From positions 98,477-162,476 of the forward strand of contig NZ_AZEG01000003.1 in the NCBI RefSeq assembly GCF_001434935.1: 64,000 nt of DNA. Direction: 5' to 3'. The DNA is from Liquorilactobacillus uvarum DSM 19971 (lineage in GTDB: Bacteria; Bacillota; Bacilli; Lactobacillales; Lactobacillaceae). A program made the translations under genes and the position numbers. Positions 25,890-37,138 of the stretch are shown one piece after another (the first letter of the stretch is position 1; every line of letters begins with the position of its first letter). The notes under the pieces were generated by a model. The model did not search any database and was not told where the DNA came from. It saw only the letters and a list, made by a program, of their open reading frames with translations.

Positions 25890-28036
25890 GTCTAAAAAAT
25901 AAACGACAGGTAAATAAACGCGAGTGGCAATATAATAGAAAACACTTTGGCATAGGGGTATTTTTTATTGTAGGATTGATATTTGTGATATTTATCAGTC
26001 GTTTTTTTTATGTCGGCATTTATAAGCGCGTTGATGGGGTAAATCTTCCTAAAAGGGTTGCACAGCTTTACGCAAGTAAAACAGAAGTAAAGGCACAGCG
26101 TGGAACAATTTATGATGCTGATAATCAACCGATCGCTGAGGATACATCGACTTACTCGATTTATATTATTCTTTCTAAAAAAGCAGTTGCTTTCGGAAAA
26201 AGAGAATATTTGTCTGATAAAGACAAAAATAAAGCAGCTCGTGTCTTAAGTAAAAATTTACCAATAAGTTATGAAAGGGTGAAGAAAATTCTGAACCCGG
26301 TAGATAAGGATACCTACCAAGTTGAACTTAGTAATGCTGGCAAAAATATTTCACTTGAAACTAAGAAAAAAATAGCATCTGCAGGGATAACAGGTATTAA
26401 TTTTAAAGAATCACAGGCTCGTCTTTATCCGAACGGAGTTTTTGCTTCCCACATTGTTGGAATAGCGGAAAATGAATCTGGAAAAATGGTGGGGGTCATG
26501 GGTCTTGAGAAGGCCTTTAACAGTGATTTGACTGGTGTAAATGGAGTCAGAAGTTTCGAAAAAGACGTCCACGGTACTCCTATTCCAGGCAAAAAAATAA
26601 AAACACAAAAGGCAAAAGACGGCGACAATGTTTATACGACAATTGACTCCAGACTGCAAACATATTTGGAAACATTATTGACGCAAGCACAAAATAAATA
26701 TCATCCCGCTTCTACAAATGCAATTTTGATGAATGCGCACACTGGCGAAATTGTTGCTGCCAGTCAGCGGCCAACGTTCAATGCACAAACAAAAGAGGGC
26801 ATCGATCAGGTTTGGAGAAACACATTGGCAGAAGACAGCTATGAGCCGGGGTCGACGATGAAAGTTCTAACGATGTCTGCGGCTATTGACAGTGGTATAT
26901 ATAATAGCAGCAGCACCTTCAAATCAGGAACATATAAAATTGATGGAAAAACGATTGACGATTGGGATACAAACGGCTGGGGTTATATTACATATCAGGA
27001 TGCTTTTGTCCGTTCTTCCAACGTTGGAATGGCTCATCTTGAACAGACAATGGGAAGTAAAGTTTGGTTAAAATATATCAAACGTTTTGGATTGTTGAAA
27101 TCTACAGGTTCTGTTATTCCTAACGAAGCTAGTGGAAGCATTGAATATAAGTATCCAATCGATCAGGCAAATACCGCTTATGGGCAAGGTGTTACAGTTA
27201 CAGGTCTACAAATGATGCAGGCTTTTTCTGCAATTGCAAATGGTGGTAAAATGGTTAAACCTCAAATTGTTAAAAAAATTGTGAACCCGAACAATGGTAA
27301 GGTTATTTTAAAGAACAAGACAGATATCGTTGGACAACCTATCAAAAAAGAAACGGCTAATAAAGTGCTAGAGATGATGCAAGATGTTGTTTATGATAAA
27401 AATGGTACTGGCTCAGCATATAAGATTGACGGATACCGCATAGGTGTTAAAACAGGAACAGCACAGATTGGAAATTCCTCAGGGACTGGCTATCTGACAG
27501 GCGATACAAATTATATTTTTTCAGTTGTCGGAATGGCACCTGCAACCAATCCTAAATACATTTTATATATCACAATGAAACAACCTTCAACAATGGGAAA
27601 TGGGACATCTAGCCAAATGCTAGCATCTGTTTTTAATCCTGTCATGAAAAGGGCGTTGGAAGAAGATAAAGAAACGACAACGTCTACCCCGCAGATAAAA
27701 GTTGCAGATGTCGTTGGGAAAAGTACAACGGTAGCTAAAATGAAATTAAGCGGGGCGGGACTTTTTGTAACTACTATTGGAAATGGCAACAAAGTTATTG
27801 CACAATCCGTTTCTAAAAATAGTGTCTTGTTGTCAGGTGAACGAGTAATCATTTTGACGAATGGTGAAAAGACAATGCCGGATATCAGTGGTTGGTCGCG
27901 AAGTGATGTGTTAAAATTATCTAGTCTATTGGGAATAAAATTTAATATCTCGGGAACAGGATATGTGAATTCACAAAGTGTTGCAACAAATAAATCACTT
28001 AGCGATGTTGAATCGGTAAATGTACAGTTAAAGTAG
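25886..28036 (+). CDS. pbpB: Division transpeptidase PBP2B/PBP2X type with two PASTA domains
   Basis: 716 residues: an N-terminal membrane anchor (about 22-44), a dimerisation domain, a transpeptidase domain with active-site Ser323 in STMK, SSN in VRSSNVGM and KTG in GVKTGTAQ, and two C-terminal PASTA repeats (from about 595 and 660). It cross-links septal peptidoglycan with FtsW outside the membrane and is a beta-lactam target. It overlaps ftsL by four bases. Named by position and the class B layout; L. plantarum annotations use pbp2B for this gene. Confidence 0.95.
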   Translation: MSLKNKRQVNKREWQYNRKHFGIGVFFIVGLIFVIFISRFFYVGIYKRVDGVNLPKRVAQLYASKTEVKAQRGTIYDADNQPIAEDTSTYSIYIILSKKAVAFGKREYLSDKDKNKAARVLSKNLPISYERVKKILNPVDKDTYQVELSNAGKNISLETKKKIASAGITGINFKESQARLYPNGVFASHIVGIAENESGKMVGVMGLEKAFNSDLTGVNGVRSFEKDVHGTPIPGKKIKTQKAKDGDNVYTTIDSRLQTYLETLLTQAQNKYHPASTNAILMNAHTGEIVAASQRPTFNAQTKEGIDQVWRNTLAEDSYEPGSTMKVLTMSAAIDSGIYNSSSTFKSGTYKIDGKTIDDWDTNGWGYITYQDAFVRSSNVGMAHLEQTMGSKVWLKYIKRFGLLKSTGSVIPNEASGSIEYKYPIDQANTAYGQGVTVTGLQMMQAFSAIANGGKMVKPQIVKKIVNPNNGKVILKNKTDIVGQPIKKETANKVLEMMQDVVYDKNGTGSAYKIDGYRIGVKTGTAQIGNSSGTGYLTGDTNYIFSVVGMAPATNPKYILYITMKQPSTMGNGTSSQMLASVFNPVMKRALEEDKETTTSTPQIKVADVVGKSTTVAKMKLSGAGLFVTTIGNGNKVIAQSVSKNSVLLSGERVIILTNGEKTMPDISGWSRSDVLKLSSLLGIKFNISGTGYVNSQSVATNKSLSDVESVNVQLK

Positions 28037-28053
28037 GAATGATGAGGTAAAAA

Positions 28054-29538
28054 ATGTTAGCAAGTAGATTAATTAAAAGTTTGAAATTTAAACAAGTGGT
28101 ACCTGAAAAATACGATGATTTTTTAGTTTCAGCAGTTACACAAGACACACGCGAGATTACTCAAAATAGTATTTTTATCGCAATTTCAGGTTCCCGTATT
28201 GATGGACATACACTTGTGAATGAAGCGGTTAAAAAAGGTGCGGCTATGATTGTTGCGCAAAAAAAGGTGGCTTGCGGAGATCGTCCTGTTGTGTATGTTG
28301 AAAACACAAACAGAGCGATGGCAATTTTGAGCGACAAGTTTTATGGATCTCCAAGTGAAGCAATGCGAATGATTGGTGTGACAGGCACAAATGGGAAAAC
28401 AACTGTGACGCATATTATTGAAGAAATTTTTCGCGAACACGGTGAAAAAACTGGGTTAATTGGAACGATGTATCGGCGAATTGGTAAAAAAATTTATCCT
28501 ACGAAAAATACAACACCTGACATCATCACGTTGCAACGTACTTTGAACGAAATGGTTAAACAAGATGTTTCTTCCGTTGCAATGGAGGTTTCTTCTATTG
28601 CACTTGTTCAAGGTCGAGTTTGGGGTATTGATTTTGATATTGCAGTCTTTACTAACTTAACGCGTGATCATTTAGATTATCATAAAACAATGGCTAATTA
28701 CGCCCATGCTAAAAGTTTGCTATTTTCACAATTGGGTAACGGATATGGAGCTAAAAAAGATTGCAAAGTTGCAATTTTGAATGTTGATGATCCTGTAGGG
28801 AGAAAATTGGAAGAAGATACTGCCGCTCATGTTTTAACTTATGGGGTTAAGCATGAAGCAATGATCAGGGCAACGAATATTGTTATTCACAGTCAGGGAA
28901 CCGATTTTGATTTGAGCGTTTTTGGGAAAAAGCAGCACTTAAAAGTCAAGATGGTTGGTTTATTTAATGTTTACAATATTTTGGCCTCATATGCAGCAGC
29001 ATATACTGCCGGTTTAGATTCGAAGGAAATTATATCTACTTTAACGTCTTTCAAGGGTGTCAAAGGTAGGTTACAGCTGATTCCGACACCTTTAGGAATT
29101 AGTGCAATTGTTGATTACTCACACACACCTGACGGTCTGCTTAATGCTTTAGAGACAATCAATGATTTTGCAAAAAGAAAAGTTTTCTGTGTTATTGGTT
29201 GCGGAGGAGATCGTGACCATGGGAAAAGGCCTAAAATGGCTCAAATAGCACTGCAGTATAGTGACTATCCGATTTTTACCTCAGATAATCCACGTTCGGA
29301 AGATCCACAAAAAATTATTGAGGATATGCTTCAAGGTATTCCTCAAAATAGTGATGTAAAGGTTATAGTTGATCGTCGAGCAGCTATTGAGTATGCTATC
29401 GAAAAAGCTCAGCCTAGTGACATTGTTTTAATTGCTGGGAAAGGCCATGAGGATTATCAAATCATAAACGGAAAGAAAAATCATTTCGATGATGTTGAAG
29501 AAGCCGAGCAAGCATTCAAGAAAAGAGGAGCGTTTTAG
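28054..29538 (+). CDS. murE: UDP-MurNAc-L-Ala-D-Glu:meso-DAP ligase MurE
   Basis: 494 residues. [10 protein letters not shown] binds ATP (about 111); TRDHLDYHKTMANYAHAK and GKGHEDYQ are Mur ligase motifs. The substrate-selecting motif reads DNPR (411-414), the signature of mDAP-adding enzymes; lysine-adding homologues lack this Arg. It adds mDAP to the UDP-muramyl dipeptide in the cytosol. Sits between pbpB and mraY as in Bacillus; in many lysine-type Lactobacillales murE is outside the cluster. Confidence 0.95.
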   Translation: MLASRLIKSLKFKQVVPEKYDDFLVSAVTQDTREITQNSIFIAISGSRIDGHTLVNEAVKKGAAMIVAQKKVACGDRPVVYVENTNRAMAILSDKFYGSPSEAMRMIGVTGTNGKTTVTHIIEEIFREHGEKTGLIGTMYRRIGKKIYPTKNTTPDIITLQRTLNEMVKQDVSSVAMEVSSIALVQGRVWGIDFDIAVFTNLTRDHLDYHKTMANYAHAKSLLFSQLGNGYGAKKDCKVAILNVDDPVGRKLEEDTAAHVLTYGVKHEAMIRATNIVIHSQGTDFDLSVFGKKQHLKVKMVGLFNVYNILASYAAAYTAGLDSKEIISTLTSFKGVKGRLQLIPTPLGISAIVDYSHTPDGLLNALETINDFAKRKVFCVIGCGGDRDHGKRPKMAQIALQYSDYPIFTSDNPRSEDPQKIIEDMLQGIPQNSDVKVIVDRRAAIEYAIEKAQPSDIVLIAGKGHEDYQIINGKKNHFDDVEEAEQAFKKRGAF

Positions 29539-29541
29539 GCA

Positions 29542-30504
29542 ATGACAGGATTAGAAGTAGTAATGCCAATTATCAGCAGTTTCGTTATTACGGTGATATT
29601 TTTGCCAATATTCATTAATTATGCACATAAAAAAAATCAAGGTCAGATGATTCGGGAAGATGGTCCTAAGTGGCATAAAAAAAAGTCTGGAACACCTACA
29701 ATGGGTGGACTGGTTTTTAATGGTACAATTGTGTTTATCGGAATTTTAATTCCGTTTTTAATGAAGGAATTGACAGCCAGGGTACTTGTTTTGGAATTCA
29801 TCTTGATATTGTATGGTTTGTTAGGCTTTTGGGATGATTCCATTAAACTTTGGAAGAAGCAAAATGAGGGCTTGAAAGCTTGGCAGAAGCTTCTAGGGCA
29901 AATTATAGGCGGAATAGTATTTATGGGAGTATATTTACATGAAGGATTACCGCTTTCACTTAGTTTTTTTGGATATGAAATTCCGCTTGGCTTTTTATAT
30001 GTTCTTTTTGTTATCTTTTGGTTAGTTGGTTTTTCAAATGCAGTTAATTTGACCGATGGAATTGATGGTTTGGTTGCTGGACAGGCGATCATCGCTTTTG
30101 GAACATATGCAATTACTGCGTATGTTCAAAAAGAGGTTGATATTTTAATTTTTTGTTTAACTGTTATTGGAGCTTTACTTGGATTTTTGATATTTAACCA
30201 TAAGCCTGCCAAAATTTTTATGGGTGACATGGGATCGTTGGCACTTGGTGGGGCGTTAGCGGCAGTATCGATTTTGCTTCATCATGAATTGTCCCTGCTG
30301 ATTGTTGGTATTATCTTTGTAGTTGAGACTGCCAGTGTTATGTTACAGGTTGGTTCTTTCAAATTAACTGGGAAACGTATTTTCAAGATGAGCCCTATAC
30401 ATCATCACTTCGAACTGTGTGGATGGAGTGAGTGGCGGATTGATTTAACTTTTTGGGCTATCGGGATCATCGCTGGAGCAATTTTTTTGATAACAAGTGT
30501 GTAG
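29542..30504 (+). CDS. mraY: Phospho-MurNAc-pentapeptide transferase MraY
   Basis: 320 residues, polytopic (about ten helices). It has GTPTMGGL near residue 51, [19 protein letters not shown] and the MSPIHHHFE motif late in the protein, all part of the MraY active site. It makes lipid I from UDP-MurNAc-pentapeptide and undecaprenyl phosphate in the membrane. It begins 3 bases after the murE stop, so translation is probably coupled. Confidence 0.97.
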   Translation: MTGLEVVMPIISSFVITVIFLPIFINYAHKKNQGQMIREDGPKWHKKKSGTPTMGGLVFNGTIVFIGILIPFLMKELTARVLVLEFILILYGLLGFWDDSIKLWKKQNEGLKAWQKLLGQIIGGIVFMGVYLHEGLPLSLSFFGYEIPLGFLYVLFVIFWLVGFSNAVNLTDGIDGLVAGQAIIAFGTYAITAYVQKEVDILIFCLTVIGALLGFLIFNHKPAKIFMGDMGSLALGGALAAVSILLHHELSLLIVGIIFVVETASVMLQVGSFKLTGKRIFKMSPIHHHFELCGWSEWRIDLTFWAIGIIAGAIFLITSV

Positions 30505-30548
30505 AATATTAGTCTTAGTTACGATAATTTATAAGGAAGTCTTTGAAA

Positions 30549-31925
30549 ATGAAAGAAATCACAAATTACAAAAATATGCGTATACTCGTAATTGGTTTAG
30601 GAAAAAGTGGATTTAATGCAGCTAAACTTTTACATAAATTAGGTGCACAGGTAACAGTTAATGATTTGAAAACTCCGAAAGATGACAAAATTGTTACTGA
30701 TCTTGAGGATAAAGGAATACAAGTTATTACAGGAAGCCATCCGCTAAGTCTTTTGGATAAGACTGAATTGATTGTTAAGAATCCTGGAATTCCGTATTCG
30801 AATGTATTAGTTAGTGCTGCAATAAAACAAAAAATACAAATTATTACCGAACCAGAATTAGCTTATGAAATCCTTGAGGCTCAGATGATTGGTATTACTG
30901 GCACAAATGGCAAGACGACTACGACAACAATGATTTCTCTAATGCTTAATCAAGATCGTCAAAAGGGGCATGCTTATGTTGCAGGCAATATTGGCGTTCC
31001 CGCTTCTAAGGTCGCCCAAAAGGCTACCTCGGACGATGTTATGGTCAGTGAATTATCAAGTTTTCAGTTGTTGGGGATTACAAAATTACATCCTCATATT
31101 GCTGTGCTAACTAATATTTACGAAGCACATACGGATTACCATGGTTCACGTGAAAATTATATTAAAGCTAAAATGCGAATTACGATGAATCAAGATGAAA
31201 ATGATTTCTTCGTTGTTAACTGGGATTCAGAAGAATGGCAGAATTTAAGCAAACAATCACATGCAAAAGTCATTCCTTTTTCACGTCAAGACAAGATAGA
31301 AACTGGTGCATACGAAAAAAATGGCTTTCTTTATTACCGTGACGAAAAAATAATGGCAGCTGAAGATATCAAAGTGCCTGGGTCGCATAATGTTGAAAAT
31401 GCATTAGCAGCTTTAACAGTCGCTAAATTAATGGGCCAAACTACCGAGAGTATTGTTGAGGTTTTAAAGACCTTTTCTGGAGTTCGCCATCGCACACAAT
31501 ATGTGACAACGGTAAATAACCGTAAATTTTACAATGATTCAAAAGCAACAAACATGGAAGCAACAGAAAAAGCATTATCTGGATTTAAGTCTCCAATTGT
31601 GTTGTTGGCAGGTGGGCTTGATCGTGGTTTTACTTTTGAACGTTTAATTCCATATTTTAAAAATGTAAGCAAAATGATAGTTTTTGGTGAGACTGCAGAT
31701 TTGATGGCAGAGGCAGGGAAAAAGGCTGGAATAAGTGAAATTAAACATTCTAAAAATGTTGTCAGTGCGGTTCCGCTAGCTTACGAAATGAGTCACAAAG
31801 GCGATATTATTCTTTTATCACCCGCATGTGCGAGCTGGGATCAGTATCCGACCTTCGAAGTTCGTGGAGATATGTACATTGATGCAATCGAAAAGCTGGT
31901 TAAAAAAGTGGAGGAAGAAAAATGA
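30549..31925 (+). CDS. murD: UDP-MurNAc-L-Ala:D-Glu ligase MurD
   Basis: 458 residues: [13 protein letters not shown] nucleotide fold, ATP-binding [14 protein letters not shown] (about 116-129), SSFQLLGI, and [10 protein letters not shown] near the C-terminus. Adds D-glutamate in peptidoglycan precursor synthesis. The ATG is chosen since AAGGAAG lies 9 bases upstream; an in-frame TTG two codons earlier is too close to it. Overlaps murG by four bases (ATGA). Confidence 0.97.
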   Translation: MKEITNYKNMRILVIGLGKSGFNAAKLLHKLGAQVTVNDLKTPKDDKIVTDLEDKGIQVITGSHPLSLLDKTELIVKNPGIPYSNVLVSAAIKQKIQIITEPELAYEILEAQMIGITGTNGKTTTTTMISLMLNQDRQKGHAYVAGNIGVPASKVAQKATSDDVMVSELSSFQLLGITKLHPHIAVLTNIYEAHTDYHGSRENYIKAKMRITMNQDENDFFVVNWDSEEWQNLSKQSHAKVIPFSRQDKIETGAYEKNGFLYYRDEKIMAAEDIKVPGSHNVENALAALTVAKLMGQTTESIVEVLKTFSGVRHRTQYVTTVNNRKFYNDSKATNMEATEKALSGFKSPIVLLAGGLDRGFTFERLIPYFKNVSKMIVFGETADLMAEAGKKAGISEIKHSKNVVSAVPLAYEMSHKGDIILLSPACASWDQYPTFEVRGDMYIDAIEKLVKKVEEEK

Positions 31926-33022
31926 GATTATTAGTTTCAGGCGGGGGTACAGGAGGACATATTTACCCTGCACTGGCTTTGATTGATGCTGTGAAGAAGA
32001 GTGAACCTTCTTCTGAAGTTTTATACGTTGGGACACATAAAGGGCTGGAAAACAAAATAGTTCCAGATGCCGGAATACCATTTAAAACTGTTAAAATTCA
32101 GGGTTTCAAACGATCGTTGTCATTTGAAAATTTTAAAACGGTGTATTTATTTTTGAAGAGCGTGCATACGGCTAAAAAAATATTGAAAGAGTTTAAACCT
32201 GATGTTGTAGTGGGAACAGGTGGATTCGTGTGCGGTGCAGTGGTTTATGCAGCTGCAAGAATGGGAATCCCAACTTTTATTCATGAGCAAAACAGTATAG
32301 CTGGCGTTACAAATAAATTTTTGAGCCATTTTGTTGATAAAATTGGGATTTCATTCACAGAGGCTGTTAAAAATTTTCCAGCTTCAAAAGTTGTTTTTAC
32401 AGGGAATCCGCGTGCTCAACAAGTAGTTGGAATGAAACCCAGCAATCGGCTAAAAGATTACGGTTTATCATCAAATAAAAAAACAGTTTTGATATTTGGA
32501 GGTTCACGTGGAGCTAGAAGAATAAATGAGGCAACAATTGAATCTTTCCCTTTTTTGAAAGACAAAAATTATCAAATTTTGTTTGTTACAGGCAGTGTTC
32601 ATTTTGACAAAATTCAAAAAATGATTGGTAATAAATTGCCTGAAAATGTTGTTGTTGAGCCGTATATACCGGATATGCCTTCAATTCTTCCTGAAATCAG
32701 CTGTATTGTCGGACGAGCTGGGGCGACGAGTTTAGCTGAAATAACTGCATTAGGTATACCATCTATTTTGGTTCCAAGTCCTTATGTGACTAACGATCAT
32801 CAAACACATAATGCCCAAAGCTTGGTAAATGCTCAAGCTGCTGAGATGATCAAAGAAGCTGACTTAAATGGAAAAAGTTTGGCGGAAATCATTAATAAAT
32901 TGATGTTGAACGACAGACTTCAAAAAGTAATGAGTGAAAATGCAAGGAAAGCAGGAACCACTGATGCGGCAGATAGAATAACCAAAATTCTGTCACAATT
33001 GATTGCTGATTCTAATAGATAA
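31922..33022 (+). CDS. murG: Lipid II synthase MurG
   Basis: 366 residues: [13 protein letters not shown] at the N-terminus (glycine-rich donor loop), [29 protein letters not shown], and the UDP-sugar site [15 protein letters not shown]. It adds GlcNAc to lipid I on the inner membrane face. Starts in the ATGA overlap with murD. Confidence 0.97.
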   Translation: MRLLVSGGGTGGHIYPALALIDAVKKSEPSSEVLYVGTHKGLENKIVPDAGIPFKTVKIQGFKRSLSFENFKTVYLFLKSVHTAKKILKEFKPDVVVGTGGFVCGAVVYAAARMGIPTFIHEQNSIAGVTNKFLSHFVDKIGISFTEAVKNFPASKVVFTGNPRAQQVVGMKPSNRLKDYGLSSNKKTVLIFGGSRGARRINEATIESFPFLKDKNYQILFVTGSVHFDKIQKMIGNKLPENVVVEPYIPDMPSILPEISCIVGRAGATSLAEITALGIPSILVPSPYVTNDHQTHNAQSLVNAQAAEMIKEADLNGKSLAEIINKLMLNDRLQKVMSENARKAGTTDAADRITKILSQLIADSNR

Positions 33023-33055
33023 CAAGCAGTTGAAGAGGGGAGTGTGTGGACTGAG

Positions 33056-33904
33056 ATGAAAAAATTAAAACGTTCTAAGTTTAAATCTCAAGATAACGAC
33101 CCTCTTACTCCCTGGGAAAAGGCTCAGCAGGAGCGAAAAAAAAAGTTAAAATGGGGTAAATATAAATTTTTTAAAAAGAAAAGAATCGGAAATAAACTGC
33201 CTGATTTAGTCAAACAGCGAAAGAGTATTCTTAAAAGGCATTTAGTCTGTAATCTCCTTATTTTTTTCCTGTTAGGATTAGTATCTTTATATTTAGTTCT
33301 CCCAATTAGTAAGGTTCAGCAACTCAAAGTTTCTGGTACTGATAGTTTGACAGATGCTGCAGTTATTAAGGCCAGCGGGGTGCGGAAGGGTAATTTGCTT
33401 ATAAGAGTTATGTTGAACGAAAAAAGCATAAAAGATGAGGTTCGAAAACAAGTCTCCGATGTAAAAAATCTTAAGCTAGTAATTAGTGGGACAACAGTTA
33501 ATTATAAAGTGAGTGAATCTTCTATTGTTGGATATGTGGCAAAAAAAGGTAAATATTACTCTCTGAATAGCTTAGGAAGGGTATCTAAGATTGCACGTGA
33601 TCAAGCACAGGGAAATTCTCCGCTTTATTATCAGTTCAAAGACCAGAAAAAATTATCTTCTCTAGCGAAGCAAGTAGCTCGTCTGTCACCTAATTTGCGA
33701 AGTGCAATGTCCGAAATTCATTATACACCAACTGACGTCAATGAAGAGAAAATTAAAGTTTATATGAATGATGGAAATGAGGTAGTTGCCACAATTTCGA
33801 CTTTTGCTAAAAAAATGGCTTATTATCCTGATATTAAATCGAAAAACAACAACAAAATACTTGTTGACTTTGAAGTCGGAGCTTATTCATATCCGCTAAA
33901 ATAA
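33056..33904 (+). CDS. divIB: Cell division protein DivIB/FtsQ
   Basis: 282 residues: a long basic cytoplasmic N-terminus, one transmembrane helix (about 63-84), then the POTRA domain (VQQLKVSGTDSLTDAAVIKASGVRKGNLL) and the FtsQ/DivIB beta domain. It stabilises FtsL-DivIC in the divisome. The start is uncertain: ATG 33056 has AGAGGGGAG 13 bases upstream (long), while in-frame GTG 33044 lies almost on top of that site. Confidence 0.92.
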   Translation: MKKLKRSKFKSQDNDPLTPWEKAQQERKKKLKWGKYKFFKKKRIGNKLPDLVKQRKSILKRHLVCNLLIFFLLGLVSLYLVLPISKVQQLKVSGTDSLTDAAVIKASGVRKGNLLIRVMLNEKSIKDEVRKQVSDVKNLKLVISGTTVNYKVSESSIVGYVAKKGKYYSLNSLGRVSKIARDQAQGNSPLYYQFKDQKKLSSLAKQVARLSPNLRSAMSEIHYTPTDVNEEKIKVYMNDGNEVVATISTFAKKMAYYPDIKSKNNNKILVDFEVGAYSYPLK

Positions 33905-34054
33905 AAAATAAATGTTGAATATGATTAATTTAGGTATTTCAGACGCGAGAAGTGTATTAATAGGAAACAGTGTGGTAAAATTTAAATAATCAAATTGAGT
34001 AATTTCTTACTATAATAATGTTTAATTAAATTTAAGAAAAGGGGGGCTCTATTG

Positions 34055-35377
34055 ATGGAAAATTCTGGAATATATGTTGGACTCGATATTGGTACGACAT
34101 CGATTAAGGTTATAGTCGCCGAACATATAAAAGGTCAGATGAACATCATCGGGGTGGGGAGTGAACGTTCAGACGGACTGAGTCGCGGAGTGATCGTGGA
34201 TATTGATCGTGCTGTCAGTGCAATCAAAAAGGCGATTCAGCAAGCTGAACAAAAGGCGAACATCCAGATATCAAAAGTAACAGTCGGAATTCCGGCAAAT
34301 CTTCTCGAGATCGTCCCTTGTAATGGAATGATTGCTGTCAGTGATGAAGCTGGAAGTTCAAAAGAAATAGATGAGAATGATGTTTATCGCGTAACTGAGG
34401 CGGCATTAGTACAAAAGCTTCCCCCTGAACGCGATGTAATTGATATCATACCAGATGAATTTATTGTTGATGGTTTTGATGGTATAAAAGATCCTCGTGG
34501 AATGATAGGTGTACGTTTAGAAATGAATGGGGTCGTGTATACAGGTCCCAAGACTGTTTTGCATAATACGATGAAATGTGTGGAAAAAGCTGGACTGAAG
34601 GTAGAAGGAACAGTTGTTTCGGCCTTGGCACTTTCAACCATTGTCTTAAGCGATGGTGAGCAAGATTTCGGAGCTGTGATAATTGATATCGGTGGCGGTC
34701 AGACAACAGCAGCAGTTGTTCACGATCATAAATTAAAGTATACATACGTTGACCAAGAGGGTGGAATGTTTGTCACAAAGGATATTTCTGTTGTTTTAAA
34801 CACCTCACTTGAAAATGCAGAAAAGATCAAGCGTAATTATGGTTATGCTGCAAGCAATTTGGCCTCAAAGGATGATGTATTTCCTGTTGAAGTTGTCGGG
34901 CAAGTGGATCCAGTTCAAATAAGTGGTGAATATCTGAGTGAAATTATTGAAGCAAGAATGACTCAGATTTTTGAAAAGTTAAGAGATGCGCTTGAAGATA
35001 TTAGAGCTTTGCAGCTTCCAGGAGGTATCGTACTTACTGGTGGACTTGCTGCACTTCCTGGTATGAAAGAGCTGGCTGAAGATGTTTTTGGTGTGAATGT
35101 TAAAGTATTTATACCTCAGCAGATGGGGCTGAGACATCCATCATTTTCACAGGCAATTGGCTTGATTAAATATGTTATGCATCAAGGTGAAATTGAAAAA
35201 ATTGTAAAAAGCACCATTGCTAGTGGAGACGAACTAGATGCTCTGAAAGAAAATAAAAAAGTCGTAGCACTTAATCCACAGGTTGAAGAAAAAAACACCA
35301 AAAAGAAACGTAATGCTGGTAAAAAGAATAATGCTTTTGACGGTGTCAAAAATTTCTTCAACACATTTTTTGATTGA
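34055..35377 (+). CDS. ftsA: Cell division protein FtsA
   Basis: 440 residues of the actin/hsp70 fold: GLDIGTTSIKVIVAEH phosphate loop, VIIDIGGGQTTAAVV, and LPGGIVLTGGLAALPG. A lysine-rich linker leads to a C-terminal amphipathic helix (FDGVKNFFNTFF) that binds the membrane. It tethers FtsZ filaments and recruits later division proteins. AAGGGGGG lies 8 bases before the ATG; an adjacent upstream TTG is a less likely start. ftsZ follows after 24 bases. Confidence 0.97.
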   Translation: MENSGIYVGLDIGTTSIKVIVAEHIKGQMNIIGVGSERSDGLSRGVIVDIDRAVSAIKKAIQQAEQKANIQISKVTVGIPANLLEIVPCNGMIAVSDEAGSSKEIDENDVYRVTEAALVQKLPPERDVIDIIPDEFIVDGFDGIKDPRGMIGVRLEMNGVVYTGPKTVLHNTMKCVEKAGLKVEGTVVSALALSTIVLSDGEQDFGAVIIDIGGGQTTAAVVHDHKLKYTYVDQEGGMFVTKDISVVLNTSLENAEKIKRNYGYAASNLASKDDVFPVEVVGQVDPVQISGEYLSEIIEARMTQIFEKLRDALEDIRALQLPGGIVLTGGLAALPGMKELAEDVFGVNVKVFIPQQMGLRHPSFSQAIGLIKYVMHQGEIEKIVKSTIASGDELDALKENKKVVALNPQVEEKNTKKKRNAGKKNNAFDGVKNFFNTFFD

Positions 35378-35401
35378 TTTATAAATTGGAGGGAAAGCGT
35401 A

Positions 35402-36658
35402 ATGGAATTTTCACTAGATGCAAATGAGAATACTGGTGCAACAATTAAAGTGATCGGAGTAGGCGGTGCTGGCGGAAATGCAGTAAATCGAATGATTGCG
35501 GATGATGTCAAAGGTGTTGAGTTCATAGTTGCCAACACGGATGTGCAAGCTTTAAAGAGTTCTAATGCTGAAACCAAAATTCAGCTTGGACCGAAACTTA
35601 CGCGAGGTTTGGGTGCAGGGTCGAATCCCGAAATTGGAAATAAGGCTGCTCAAGAGAGCGAAGAATCAATTGCTGAATCGTTGAAGGGTGCTGATATGAT
35701 TTTTGTTACTGCCGGTATGGGAGGCGGAACAGGAACAGGTGCAGCACCAATTATTGCGAAAGTGGCAAAAGAACAAGGTGCTTTAACTGTTGGAGTAGTT
35801 ACGCGTCCATTCAGCTTTGAAGGTCCAAAGCGTGCACGCTATGCTGCTGAAGGTGTTGCACAAATGAAAGAACATGTTGACACCTTGGTTATTATTGCAA
35901 ATAATCGCCTGCTTGAAATTGTTGACAAAAAAACACCAATGTTAGAAGCATTTAAAGAAGCAGATAATGTTTTACGTCAAGGTGTCCAAGGTATATCTGA
36001 TTTAATTACCTCACCAGGATATGTCAATCTTGATTTTGCTGATGTTAAAACAGTGATGGAAAATCAAGGTTCTGCTTTGATGGGAATCGGTTCAGCAAAT
36101 GGTGAAAACAGAACTGCTGAAGCAACGAAAAAAGCTATTTCTTCACCTTTACTTGAAGTTTCAATAGATGGTGCTGAACAAGTTCTTTTGAATATCACTG
36201 GTGGGCCTGATTTGAGCCTTTTTGAAGCGCAAGATGCCTCTGATATAGTTGCACAGGCCGCAACGAGTGATGTTAATATTATTTTTGGAACTTCTATTAA
36301 TGAGGATTTGGAAGATACAGTTGTTGTAACTGTCATTGCAACGGGAATTGATAAGAAGAAAAGAGAGCAGGCTCAAAGACGCGGTCGCTTGAATCCTTTG
36401 GCAGACAAGGATACTCGCCCTTCAGGTAGTGAACAAGAAACGAAATCTAATGAGGGAGCGGATCCGTTGAGAGATTGGGATTTGAGACGCGAAATTTCAG
36501 GTGAACGAAAAGTTAATCAGAACGAACGTCAAGATGAGTTTCAAGATGTTGAAAAGAAAAAATTTGACATTTTTAAGATGGATACTGCAAAAGAAAAAAA
36601 CGAAAGTGATGACGATGGTTTGAGTACACCACCATTTTTCCGCCACCGTCGTAAATAG
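35402..36658 (+). CDS. ftsZ: Cell division GTPase FtsZ
   Basis: 418 residues: [14 protein letters not shown], the tubulin signature [12 protein letters not shown] (about 105-116), a conserved core to about 320, a charged disordered linker (320-405), and the C-terminal peptide [12 protein letters not shown] that binds FtsA and SepF. Polymerises at mid-cell to form the Z ring. GGAGGG lies about 7 bases upstream of the ATG. Confidence 0.98.
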   Translation: MEFSLDANENTGATIKVIGVGGAGGNAVNRMIADDVKGVEFIVANTDVQALKSSNAETKIQLGPKLTRGLGAGSNPEIGNKAAQESEESIAESLKGADMIFVTAGMGGGTGTGAAPIIAKVAKEQGALTVGVVTRPFSFEGPKRARYAAEGVAQMKEHVDTLVIIANNRLLEIVDKKTPMLEAFKEADNVLRQGVQGISDLITSPGYVNLDFADVKTVMENQGSALMGIGSANGENRTAEATKKAISSPLLEVSIDGAEQVLLNITGGPDLSLFEAQDASDIVAQAATSDVNIIFGTSINEDLEDTVVVTVIATGIDKKKREQAQRRGRLNPLADKDTRPSGSEQETKSNEGADPLRDWDLRREISGERKVNQNERQDEFQDVEKKKFDIFKMDTAKEKNESDDDGLSTPPFFRHRRK

Positions 36659-36692
36659 CAAAAAATAAAATTGCGTGATAGGAGGAGTGGAG

Positions 36693-37118
36693 ATGGCTCT
36701 TGGTGAGAAGATTGGACGTTTTTTTGGAATGACGGATGAGGACGAAATGTATCATTCAGATGATTTTTATGACAAAAATGATGAAGAATTTGTTGAAACT
36801 CCCAAAAATTCAAAAGTCGTTTCGATGCATGCAAGAGGACAAGAAAAAGTGGAGAAAAAGATTGCGTTATTTGAACCAAGAATATATTCTGATGTTAAAG
36901 TTATTGCTACTCGTTTATTAAATGACCAAGCAGCAGTTGTTAATTTCCAAAGAATGGATGAGCAGCAAGCACATCGAGTTGTAGACTTTTTGACGGGGAC
37001 GGTTTTCGCAATTGGAGGAGAAGTTCAACGCATCGGAGAACAGATTTTCTTATGCACACCGCACGGATTTGTTGTTGAGGGAAATGTTGCTGCTGAGTTT
37101 TCCGATAATGACTTTTAA
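36693..37118 (+). CDS. sepF: Cell division protein SepF
   Basis: 141 residues: an N-terminal amphipathic membrane-binding helix (LGEKIGRFFGM), an acidic linker, and the SepF core (VIATRLLNDQAAVVNFQRMDEQQAHRVVDFLTG...). It assembles into rings that bundle FtsZ and can substitute for FtsA as anchor. The ATG at 36693 follows AGGAGGAGTG; the in-frame GTG upstream precedes that site. Confidence 0.95.
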   Translation: MALGEKIGRFFGMTDEDEMYHSDDFYDKNDEEFVETPKNSKVVSMHARGQEKVEKKIALFEPRIYSDVKVIATRLLNDQAAVVNFQRMDEQQAHRVVDFLTGTVFAIGGEVQRIGEQIFLCTPHGFVVEGNVAAEFSDNDF

Positions 37119-37138
37119 CTGGTTAAGGGGTTAATTAA

